Shown: positions 1-5,782, counted from the first letter of the stretch. The stretch: DNA of 5,897 bases from Armatimonadota bacterium (GCA_003542955.1 DPJP01000487.1:17160-23056); one strand, 5' to 3'. A program made the numbers and translations. The notes: generated from the letters alone by a model not told the origin.

Positions 1-960
1 GCCGAGAACGGTCTGAGCGCCGGTCCGGGTGCGCAGGCTGTAGGCCCCCGCGCCTCCGGTGACCGTCCCCAGGCGCGCGAGGTTGAACCATGGCTGGGCA
101 ATGAAGTTGAAGCCTGCCTGCCCGACAACGCGCCCCGCGTTGGTTGCCGACATCTGCGGGCTATAGACGACGCCGAACTCCGAGTAGACGAGAGCGGCTC
201 CCAGGCCCTGGTTCTCCTCGGAGGCTACCGCGCCGCTAAGCACCGCGGATGGCTCCAGCGCATTCTGCTCGAGGAGCAGATTCTGACCATTCGCATCGGA
301 GTCGCCGCTGACTGTGGCCAGTCGCGCGTCGGCATAGTAGCCGGGCAGCGCGCTGAAAACCAGCCACCGGCCGTAGGCGCACGGCCCGAGGGTGTACTGT
401 CCCGTGTTGTTGGTGTAGCCCATCACGTACGTGACGCCCGCCGGCGGCGGGATAGTGATGGGCGCGCCCGCGCCCGCGGCCAGCAACTCGGCGCCGTTGA
501 GCACCGCGATGACGACCAGATTGGCCACACCGACCCGACCCGTGTTCGTCTGGCGCTCCACCATCCCCTTGATGGTCGCGCCCCTGATCGGGTTGTAGTT
601 GCCCAGTGGGAGGTCCGCCTGCCCGGCGACGATCTCCACGGGCTGGTGGAACCCGGTGCGGTGGTCATCGTCCACCACGGAGATCAGATGCGTTCCGGCC
701 GGCAGACCCTCCAACCTCAGAGCGCCGTCAATGTTGGGACGCTTGTTCAGCGCATAGCCATCATAGTAGACCTGATAGTCGTTGGCGTCGCCGCCGAACT
801 CATCGACAAGGTCCTGGACGTTGGAGACCAGCTTCCCGACTGCGACGAGGTCGAAGATCAGCCCGATGAGGCCACCCGCCGCGCAGCCGCTCAATACCGC
901 GACCAGCACGATGCCCCCGAAGACGAGTACCCTGCGTTTCGCATCCCGGATCTCAGCCAT
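1..960 (-). CDS. Putative lipoprotein with carboxypeptidase-regulatory-like beta-sandwich domains (3' end outside window)
   Basis: This frame starts at the ATG at 960-958 and stays open for 320 codons to the left edge, so the C-terminus is missing. Residues 4-10 are charged (two Arg and a Lys just before the core), residues 11-22 are hydrophobic, and L23-S24-G25-C26 is a textbook lipobox, so C26 should be lipidated after signal peptidase II cleavage. Ala at +2 would favour the outer membrane if the host is diderm. Residues 62-113 resemble a PEGA/CarboxypepD_reg sandwich, with the hallmark LEGLPAGTHLISVVDD. Residues 128-230 look like a second domain (IKGMV at the start, then TNNTGQYTLGP and a closing LLLE strand). 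A third begins near 240 (LSGAVAS) and reaches GAYSLRT near 306-311. Such domains are usually structural or binding modules in surface proteins; no catalytic motif is visible. It lies 137 bases downstream of the hydrolase gene on the same strand. A specific function cannot be assigned. Confidence 0.82.
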   Translation of the reverse strand, partial: MAEIRDAKRRVLVFGGIVLVAVLSGCAAGGLIGLIFDLVAVGKLVSNVQDLVDEFGGDANDYQVYYDGYALNKRPNIDGALRLEGLPAGTHLISVVDDDHRTGFHQPVEIVAGQADLPLGNYNPIRGATIKGMVERQTNTGRVGVANLVVIAVLNGAELLAAGAGAPITIPPPAGVTYVMGYTNNTGQYTLGPCAYGRWLVFSALPGYYADARLATVSGDSDANGQNLLLEQNALEPSAVLSGAVASEENQGLGAALVYSEFGVVYSPQMSATNAGRVVGQAGFNFIAQPWFNLARLGTVTGGAGAYSLRTRTGAQTVLG

Positions 961-970
961 TGTTGCGTCA

Positions 971-976
971 GCTCCT
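971..976 (-). promoter_or_regulatory. Ribosome binding site of the lipoprotein gene
   Basis: On the minus strand AGGAG (976-972) precedes the ATG at 960 with an 11-base gap, slightly long but usable. It supports the start that also gives a proper lipoprotein signal peptide. The rest of the 961-1080 gap shows no convincing promoter and no gene, so co-transcription from the hydrolase remains possible. Confidence 0.6.
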
Positions 977-1080
977 GTTCAGGTCGCCCGCTCCACCCGC
1001 GACAATGCTCCCGCGCCGTGCAGGCCTCTGGCAATCACGATCTCTCTCGGCTTAGACAACACGCCCGGCTGTTTGGTGCT

Positions 1081-1096
1081 CGCCTGAGCGCAGGCG
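1081..1096 (-). terminator. Stem-loop just after the hydrolase stop codon, no U-tract
   Basis: CGCCTG and CAGGCG form a perfect 6-bp stem around a 4-base loop (1087-1090), beginning two bases after the hydrolase stop codon (1100-1098). The minus-strand sequence that follows is AGCACCAAACAG, with no T-run, so it is not a standard intrinsic terminator. It could stabilise the 3' end, attenuate read-through into the lipoprotein gene, or be chance in GC-rich DNA. Confidence 0.3.
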
Positions 1097-1097
1097 G

Positions 1098-2096
1098 TCA
1101 CAACTTGAGCCAGTCATCCAGAAACGATAGAACGCCCGGCCCCGGGTGTTCCTCAGTATCCTCCGGCAGGCCGCTGGTCAGCTTGATCTTCTCTCCCTGC
1201 AGATCGTAGCCCTGCCGGATGAGCCTTTCGGCATTGGCCGCACAGACACACAGTTCGCCCTCGAACAGGCTCAGATAGAGCGGCCTTGGCGCCACCAGGC
1301 AGCAGAGGTCCTCGAAGTCACAGACCTCGAGCAGCCCCGCGGGCACGGTCGTCCGGGCCGCTGCCAGCAGTCGCTCGCGGCTTTCGCACAGCTTGGCCAG
1401 TGCCAACTCGCGGTAGCGCATGAGGTAGCCGCAGAGCGCGAGGCTGTGAGCGCCTGGCGCCATCAGCGTCGCATACAATGCCACGGGCACTCCGTCGCCG
1501 ATGCCGACCAGCCCGACGCGATCCTCCCTGACATCCGGCCTCCCGGCCAACGCGCGCAGGGCAATGGCCACATCCTGGGCCTCGCGGCTGACCCGCGGCA
1601 TGCCGCTCCAGTCGGCGAGCATGCCGGTGTAGTCGGAGGCGGGCCGCTCTCCGCGGCCGCGCCGGTCGATGCAGCAGACGACATACCCGGCCCGCGCCAG
1701 CCGCGAACCAACGGCAGCCTCCGGGTCGGCCTCGTCGAGGAGCCCGACCATCTGCTCCTTGGATGTGCCGGTGTCCTGGACGAGCAGCACCGCAGGCAGC
1801 GGTATCTCATTCTGGTGCGGAATGCAGACATAGCCCGGAATGCAGAGACCCTCCACCGAGTCGAGGCTGATCTTCTGGATGCTGAAGCCCTGGGCGTCCT
1901 TCTGCCCGAGCATCCGTACCTCGGGCGCGTCCGGCAGCGCGGGCCAGGCGAGCAGTTCACCGAGCCGCTGCTGCAGCCGACTCCGCCACTCGTCGGGCTG
2001 GTGCTGCCAGTGAACCATGAGCGACAGCGAGCCGGCGCTGCTCCGCGCCCACTGCCGCCAGAACTCGTCCTCCGAGTAGCTCGACCAGTGATCCAT
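1098..2096 (-). CDS. Alpha/beta-hydrolase, acetyl xylan esterase / dienelactone hydrolase type, nucleophile Ser absent
   Basis: This 332-residue protein has the layout of acetyl xylan esterase-like alpha/beta-hydrolases. A helical N-terminal part (1-50) leads to the first strands (FSIQKISLDSVEGLCIPGYVCIP, about 71-93). LARAGYVVCCIDRRGRGER (about 133-151) matches the family's LA..GY.v...D.rG.GeR segment. D-V-R-E-D-R-V-G-L-V-G (188-198) leads to the nucleophile elbow, and DLCCLVAPRPLYL (263-275) matches the DL..l.APRPL signature. The elbow reads G198-I-G-D-G202, so the G-x-S-x-G serine is Gly200. The HGHG-like loop after strand 3 is also lost (Q107-D-T-G110). E281 lies where the acid is expected, and H317 fits the catalytic His. 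The protein may therefore be a pseudo-hydrolase or use altered chemistry. It has 11 cysteines, many for a cytoplasmic protein, and no signal peptide. The ATG has no good Shine-Dalgarno sequence, only GTGGGG 14 bases upstream. It is transcribed divergently from the lyase gene. Confidence 0.8.
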   Translation of the reverse strand: MDHWSSYSEDEFWRQWARSSAGSLSLMVHWQHQPDEWRSRLQQRLGELLAWPALPDAPEVRMLGQKDAQGFSIQKISLDSVEGLCIPGYVCIPHQNEIPLPAVLLVQDTGTSKEQMVGLLDEADPEAAVGSRLARAGYVVCCIDRRGRGERPASDYTGMLADWSGMPRVSREAQDVAIALRALAGRPDVREDRVGLVGIGDGVPVALYATLMAPGAHSLALCGYLMRYRELALAKLCESRERLLAAARTTVPAGLLEVCDFEDLCCLVAPRPLYLSLFEGELCVCAANAERLIRQGYDLQGEKIKLTSGLPEDTEEHPGPGVLSFLDDWLKL

Positions 2097-2123
2097 ACCC
2101 TACGACCGCACCCCACGCCGTAG

Positions 2124-2145
2124 TATGCAGCGCACGCTGAGCATA
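2124..2145. promoter_or_regulatory. Imperfect dyad overlapping the hydrolase promoter, possible operator
   Basis: TATGC (2124-2128) and GCATA (2141-2145) are exact inverted half-sites. Inside, AGCG (2129-2132) and CGCT (2135-2138) are also complementary, offset by a 2-base GA bulge. The dyad abuts the -10 hexamer of the minus-strand promoter and covers its expected transcription start, a usual place for a repressor site. No regulator gene is present in the window, so the operator role is inferred. Confidence 0.3.
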
Positions 2146-2153
2146 TTGTAGCA
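2145..2153 (-). promoter_or_regulatory. Extended -10 promoter of the hydrolase gene
   Basis: Read on the minus strand, 2153-2145 is TGCTACAAT: a TACAAT hexamer (5 of 6 to TATAAT) preceded by the extended -10 TGn. No good -35 box sits 16-18 bases upstream (TAGGAC at best), which fits extended -10 promoters. Transcription would start near 2138, giving a leader of about 40 bases before the ATG at 2096. Assumes a sigma-70-type holoenzyme. Confidence 0.4.
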
Positions 2154-2177
2154 CGCAGACGCGCGGAGTCCTATAGG
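2146..2177 (+). promoter_or_regulatory. Weak candidate promoter for the lyase gene
   Basis: TTGTAG (2146-2151) and TATAGG (2172-2177) loosely resemble -35 and -10 boxes, but the 20-base spacer is too long for a strong sigma-70 promoter. If used, it would give a leader of about 150 bases before the GTG at 2335. It overlaps the opposing hydrolase promoter. No better plus-strand promoter is visible between 2097 and 2334. Confidence 0.18.
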
Positions 2178-2180
2178 GCC

Positions 2181-2252
2181 GCAATCGGCCGACAGGTGCA
2201 TCGGCTCCCGTGGGGAAGGGTGACGACCGGGAGCGCAATCGGCATCGGCTCC
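2181..2252 (+). repeat. Short direct repeats in the lyase leader
   Basis: GCAATCGGC occurs at 2181-2189 and 2235-2243, and GCATCGGCTCC at 2198-2208 and 2242-2252. The order is the same in both copies. In the first the two words are separated by 8 bases; in the second they overlap by two. This looks like a partly collapsed duplication or a pair of protein-binding sites upstream of the lyase gene. Confidence 0.4.
2204..2234 (+). repeat. Inverted repeat in the lyase leader
   Basis: GCTCCCG (2204-2210) and CGGGAGC (2228-2234) form a perfect 7-bp stem with a 17-base loop. It lies between the two copies of the direct repeats, about 100 bases before the GTG start. It could be a leader hairpin or operator. 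No T-run follows, so it is not an intrinsic terminator. Confidence 0.3.
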
Positions 2253-2320
2253 AGCAGTGCACCACCAGATGCGGGCTTGCTGCCGCGCCGGTGCTTGCGG
2301 CGGCCGTATGGGCAACAGCC

Positions 2321-2327
2321 GGGAGGT
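2321..2327 (+). promoter_or_regulatory. Strong ribosome binding site fixing the GTG start of the lyase
   Basis: GGGAGGT sits 7 bases before the GTG at 2335-2337. The upstream in-frame ATGs at 2257, 2269 and 2308 have no Shine-Dalgarno sequence, and the peptide they would add is Cys/Arg-rich and unlike the rest of the protein. The GTG start is therefore preferred. Confidence 0.75.
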
Positions 2328-2334
2328 CGAGCTC

Positions 2335-4434
2335 GTGGCAACAGAAACAACTGCGGCACATCCAACCGGCGACGAGGATATCGTCGTCTCTCTCGGCGAT
2401 TTCATCCGCGACCTGCGGATTGACCGGCCTGAGCTGGGCGCCGTGAAGACGGCTCTCGAGCGCGGAGACATCGACGCCGCGGGCCGAGCCTATATCGCCT
2501 GGTTCCGCACAAAGGACATGACATCGGAGCTGTTCGTCGACTGGGGACGCAGGCGGCGCGAACCCGACTACGATGTCTCGCGTGACGACGGCCTGCTCCC
2601 GCGCCCGGTGCTGATGCTCGGCATTCAGAACGAATACACCATCGAGAGCGCCGACGGGCTGCTCGCAGGTCGCATGTGGGACGGCTACAACACGTGTGAT
2701 GTCTCGCGGACCGGCATCGACTGGCGGGAGGGCCCGCTCCCCTGCATCACGCGGCTGCCCGTCCTCGGCACGATGCGCCACGCGATGTTCGAGACCGGTG
2801 ATGCGAAGTACGCCCGCTGGGCCGCCGACCATATTGCGGAGTACATGCACAACTGGCCCATCGAGGAGTTCATCGGAAAGGGCACCGTCGGCTGGGTCGA
2901 CAACAACACGGTCTCCCGGCCCTGGCACTGGTGCATGCACCCGGAGCGCATCATGGAGATCAGCCACACGCTCACGCTGCTGCGCACATTCCCCGAGGTG
3001 AGCGACGACGAGCTGCTGGCGATCCTCCACCGCGTGTACCAGGAGGCAGTATGGGTCCGCCTGCACGCTCATGAGTGGGTCGATCAGCGCCACAACGGCG
3101 GGTTGGGCATGATCACCGGCCTGGCCTACGCCTGCCAGACGCTGGAAGACTTCGGGGCAGCCGAAGCCTGGAGTGACTACAACGCGCGGATGCTCGCGCA
3201 GTACATAGGCGAGGCCTTCTACCCGGACGGACAGTGCATCGAGATGACCTGCGCCTACTCGCAGATGGTTATCAACCAGGTGCAGCGGATTGCTTGTGCA
3301 CTCAAGGACCGGGAGAGGATGCAAGGGGCCATGCCCCGACTGAAGGCAATTGTCGACTGGGCGATTGGGCTGCGACGGCCGACCGGCCTGCTCCCCGCCT
3401 TCGGCGATCTCTACCCGTCCAGCTTCAGCCATGCCATCCACCGACCGCTGCTGGATTGGATCGACATCCCGTACGCCAAGACGATCCTCGGCGAGCAGGA
3501 GGCGCCGCTGCCGCCTTTTGTCGACTGGCCACCGCCGGGCACTCAGGCATGGGCCGGCAGGTACGTCATGCGCAGTGACTGGTCGCCGGATGCGCTCTAC
3601 CTGTGCCTGCATGCGGGTCCGCCTGGGATCAGCCACCAGCACGGTGAGAAGCTCTCGTTCGTCCTGGCCGCCCACGGCGCCGACTTCATCATCGATCCGT
3701 CATCGACCAGATACCGCAGCAACGACCCCAACGCGTTCATCTCCGGCCAGCGGGCGGGCTTTCTGCACAACACGATCACCGTCGACGGTGTGGACGTGCA
3801 TCTCAACGAGCCGCTCGAGGTCACGCAGCCTCACGAGAACCCGTGGGAGCATGGAGAGCACTTCGTCTACGCGGCAGGCCGCTACAGCTTCGCGCCGGCC
3901 GCGGACGCGCAATGGCAGCGGCGCATCGTCTTCGTTGACAGGTCATACTGGCTGCTGCAGGATGTGATCACCGGCGAAGGGCCGTCCGCCTCCATCGAGC
4001 AGAGCTTCCAGTTCGAGAAGGGCACCGAGGTGGAGATTGACGGCACGCGCACCATCTGCACCGCGCCCAACGGCGCGCGCCTGGCGATCATCCCGCTCGA
4101 GGGCTCACTGCAGCCGACGGTGAGCATCGGCGACAGGTCGCCGCACATCACATACTGGCCCCACGGGGAGCAGACTGAGCACCCGCACTCGCGGGGCTGG
4201 ACGGGCCGCAGCAGCCATGCGCTGATGCCCGCTCCCGCGGTGACGTACTCCGGCCGGGCACCGCTCCCCGCGACGATCTCCGTGGCCCTCATCCCGCTCG
4301 CCCCGCGCGCGGAAATGGTCCTGCCGGGGATCACCTCATCCACCGCCGACGGGAAGACGCTCTGGACGCTCCTCTACCCCGGCGGCGCGGTGACGGTGAC
4401 CACCGACGCGATATCGTGTGAAGTCAGGGCATAG
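2335..4434 (+). CDS. Heparinase II/III family polysaccharide lyase, cytoplasmic
   Basis: This 699-residue protein (GTG start) has the heparinase II/III layout. The N-terminal helices include the family's LGAVKTALERGDIDAAGRAY (34-53). An alpha/alpha-toroid follows to about 380, then a beta-sandwich C-terminal domain. In the toroid, QRHNGGLG (251-258) lies at the Asn/His catalytic segment, and DGQCIEMTCAYSQ (298-310) gives the conserved Tyr308. H253 to Y308 is 55 residues, the same as I recall for His202-Tyr257 of Pedobacter heparinase II. The C-terminal domain has HQHGEKLSF (434-442), IIDPSS (452-457) and LHNTITVDG (477-485), placing H436, D454 and H478 as likely metal or structural ligands. 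The usual HxHxD is HxHxE here (E438). RYSF...QRRIVFVDRSYWLLQD (516-543) is a typical family strand region. These lyases cleave uronate-containing glycans (heparin/heparan, alginate or relatives) by beta-elimination; the substrate cannot be told. No signal peptide is seen, so it should act on imported oligosaccharides. It is convergent with the oxidoreductase. Confidence 0.85.
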   Translation: MATETTAAHPTGDEDIVVSLGDFIRDLRIDRPELGAVKTALERGDIDAAGRAYIAWFRTKDMTSELFVDWGRRRREPDYDVSRDDGLLPRPVLMLGIQNEYTIESADGLLAGRMWDGYNTCDVSRTGIDWREGPLPCITRLPVLGTMRHAMFETGDAKYARWAADHIAEYMHNWPIEEFIGKGTVGWVDNNTVSRPWHWCMHPERIMEISHTLTLLRTFPEVSDDELLAILHRVYQEAVWVRLHAHEWVDQRHNGGLGMITGLAYACQTLEDFGAAEAWSDYNARMLAQYIGEAFYPDGQCIEMTCAYSQMVINQVQRIACALKDRERMQGAMPRLKAIVDWAIGLRRPTGLLPAFGDLYPSSFSHAIHRPLLDWIDIPYAKTILGEQEAPLPPFVDWPPPGTQAWAGRYVMRSDWSPDALYLCLHAGPPGISHQHGEKLSFVLAAHGADFIIDPSSTRYRSNDPNAFISGQRAGFLHNTITVDGVDVHLNEPLEVTQPHENPWEHGEHFVYAAGRYSFAPAADAQWQRRIVFVDRSYWLLQDVITGEGPSASIEQSFQFEKGTEVEIDGTRTICTAPNGARLAIIPLEGSLQPTVSIGDRSPHITYWPHGEQTEHPHSRGWTGRSSHALMPAPAVTYSGRAPLPATISVALIPLAPRAEMVLPGITSSTADGKTLWTLLYPGGAVTVTTDAISCEVRA

Positions 4435-4493
4435 TGGGCGAAGCAGGATGCTGCGGGAATGTATGACGTCTCCGAACAGAGGGTGATTGTCGT

Positions 4494-4551
4494 TCACCCC
4501 CTCTCCCGCCCGGCGAAGCGGGGAAGCAGGGAGAGGGGGCAGGGGGGGTGA
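4494..4551. repeat. GC-rich palindromic intergenic element between convergent genes
   Basis: CCCCCTCTCCC (4497-4507) and GGGAGAGGGGG (4529-4539) are perfect 11-bp arms with a 21-base loop, which holds a smaller CCCG/CGGG stem (4509-4512 with 4519-4522). The outer ends, TCACCCCC (4494-4501) and GGGGGTGA (4544-4551), form a second, shifted pairing. This design resembles dispersed REP-like palindromes seen between genes in many GC-rich bacteria. It may serve as a two-way transcription barrier here, but there is no T-run on either strand. Confidence 0.6.
4520..4548 (+). other. Putative G-quadruplex motif
   Basis: Four G-runs occur on the plus strand: 4520-4523 (4 G), 4529-4531 (3 G), 4535-4539 (5 G) and 4542-4548 (7 G), separated by loops of 5, 3 and 2 bases. 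This meets the G3+N1-7 rule. It would lie in the 3' untranslated region of the lyase transcript and compete with the 11-bp hairpin that uses the same G-runs. Formation in the cell is not shown. Confidence 0.5.
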
Positions 4552-4568
4552 GGCGCGACGTTGCGCCT
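4551..4568. terminator. Palindrome overlapping the oxidoreductase stop codon, possible 3'-end hairpin
   Basis: AGGCGC (4551-4556) and GCGCCT (4563-4568) are perfect 6-bp arms around GACGTT, whose central ACGT is itself a palindrome, so 16 of 18 positions are symmetric. The right arm overlaps the oxidoreductase stop codon (4569-4567 on the minus strand). No T-run follows on either strand, so an intrinsic terminator is not certain. Together with the adjacent palindromic element it makes the gap between the convergent genes strongly structured. Confidence 0.35.
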
Positions 4569-5766
4569 ATATCTTCCAGTACTCGTCCAGCGGCTTCTGG
4601 TACTCGCTCGCCTTGCCGGACTCGACATCGGCGCAGCGCACGACCTGGCCGGTCGTCGCCGACTCGTAGAGCGCGAACGACAGGCACTTGGCCTTCAACC
4701 CGCCGATGACATCGACCTCCGGCGCGCGGCCGCGGCTGACCGCCTCGACGAAGTCCCAGCACTCGTTGCTGATGCCGTCGTTGAGCCCCGACGGGAAAAG
4801 CTGCTCCTTCTTCTTGTCGCTCAGGCTCGCCAGGTATTCCTTCTCGATCTGCTCGTATGGCACTTCGGTACCGTCCTTGAGCTTGAGGTCGGCGCCGAAC
4901 TGGAAGGCATGCATCCACTTCTGGCGGTCCTTGAGGGAGCCCTTGGTGCCGAAGTAGACGCCGCTTTCCACCTCATGCCCGAAGCCCGTGGCCGACCAGC
5001 TCCAGTTGCCGAGCAGCCCGCTCTCGAACTTGAGCGTCGCGAGCCATGTGTCCTCGACGTCGACGTCATGCTTGCCCAGGATGGGCGCATTGGTCTTGGC
5101 GTTATGCTCGGAGGTCATCTGGCAGTAGACCTCCTCGACGGGCCCGAAGACATGCAGCATCATGTCGCAGAAGTGGACGCCGCCGTCGAATATCTGCCCG
5201 CCGCCGGTGAGGAGCTTGACCGCGCGCCATGCCATGGCGTACTTGGTCCAGTCGAAGGGGTGGACGTGGAGGACCTCCATGCTGAAGAAGCGCGGCCGGC
5301 CGATCATCTTCTTCTTGTTGATCGCCCACTCGATTGCGCGGGAGCCGATGCAGCGGCGCACCTGTTCTGCGGTGGCAATCATCGCGCCGGTCTTCTCGGC
5401 GGCCTTCATCATCTTCCTGGTCGCCTTGACGGTAATGCCGACGGGCTTCTCAACCATGCAGTCGATGCCCTTCTTCAGGCATGGGATCGCCGCGGTGTGG
5501 TGGAACGCGTGGGGAGTGCAGATGTCGGCGGCATCGATCTGAGTGCCCTTGAGCATCTGCTCGACCGTCGCGTAGGGTGTTGCCTCGAAGCCCGAGACGT
5601 CCTTCAGGCGCGTGACGAAGTTATTCGCATTGTCCTGGTTGGTATCACACACGGCCACGATCTCGAACTTGTCATACCCGTTCTGCACGAGCTTCTCGTA
5701 CCCCGACAGATGGGCTCCGGCGATCCCGCCGCAGCCGACGATGGCCAGCTTCACTCGATTGCTCAT
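4567..5766 (-). CDS. Gfo/Idh/MocA family NAD(P)-dependent oxidoreductase
   Basis: This 399-residue protein is a full-length Gfo/Idh/MocA oxidoreductase. The N-terminal Rossmann fold has VKLAIVGCGGIAGAHL (5-20), with the nucleotide-binding GxGGxxG at 11-17 and an acidic residue at the end of strand 2 (C40-D41). DICTPHAFHH (81-90) and MVEKPVG (104-110) follow; K107 of the EKP motif is the usual catalytic lysine. The C-terminal alpha/beta domain holds GGGQIFDGGVHFCDMMLHVFG (188-208), where D194 and H198 fit the conserved catalytic Asp and His. Members oxidise or reduce sugars, inositols or sugar derivatives; the substrate cannot be told. There is no Tat or Sec signal, unlike many planctomycete homologues, so it should be cytoplasmic. 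Lysine makes up 34 of 399 residues, against about 1-2% in the other three proteins, and every lysine codon is AAG. The start has a good ribosome binding site. The stop lies 132 bases from the convergent lyase stop. Confidence 0.93.
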   Translation of the reverse strand: MSNRVKLAIVGCGGIAGAHLSGYEKLVQNGYDKFEIVAVCDTNQDNANNFVTRLKDVSGFEATPYATVEQMLKGTQIDAADICTPHAFHHTAAIPCLKKGIDCMVEKPVGITVKATRKMMKAAEKTGAMIATAEQVRRCIGSRAIEWAINKKKMIGRPRFFSMEVLHVHPFDWTKYAMAWRAVKLLTGGGQIFDGGVHFCDMMLHVFGPVEEVYCQMTSEHNAKTNAPILGKHDVDVEDTWLATLKFESGLLGNWSWSATGFGHEVESGVYFGTKGSLKDRQKWMHAFQFGADLKLKDGTEVPYEQIEKEYLASLSDKKKEQLFPSGLNDGISNECWDFVEAVSRGRAPEVDVIGGLKAKCLSFALYESATTGQVVRCADVESGKASEYQKPLDEYWKI

Positions 5767-5776
5767 GGTCCCGCAA

Positions 5777-5782
5777 CTCCTT
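5777..5782 (-). promoter_or_regulatory. Ribosome binding site of the oxidoreductase gene
   Basis: On the minus strand AAGGAG (5782-5777) precedes the ATG at 5766 with a 10-base gap, supporting this start. Nothing from 5783 to 5866 looks like a gene. A convincing promoter is not visible; the best guess, TTTTCA with CATACA further down, is weak. Confidence 0.65.

Noticed and set aside
646..1209. A 187-codon plus-strand open frame opposite the lipoprotein start
   Set aside because: The minus strand has a clear signal peptide, lipobox and ribosome binding site. The plus-strand frame has none and runs into the hydrolase 3' end.
1146..2123. A 325-codon plus-strand open frame opposite the hydrolase gene
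   Set aside because: The minus strand carries recognisable hydrolase signatures; the plus-strand peptide does not.
2257..2334. N-terminal extension of the lyase from the ATG at 2257
   Set aside because: No ribosome binding site precedes it, the added 26 residues are Cys/Arg-rich and unlike the family, and GTG at 2335 has a strong Shine-Dalgarno sequence 7 bases away.
1957..3675. A 572-codon open frame on the minus strand antisense to the lyase gene
   Set aside because: It lies opposite a well-supported heparinase gene, shows no recognisable domain, and crosses the intergenic region and the hydrolase 5' end. GC-rich codon bias produces such mirror frames.
4435..4493. Possible small gene or RNA just after the lyase stop
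   Set aside because: No start with a ribosome binding site, no adequate open frame and no conserved RNA-like fold is visible in these 59 bases.
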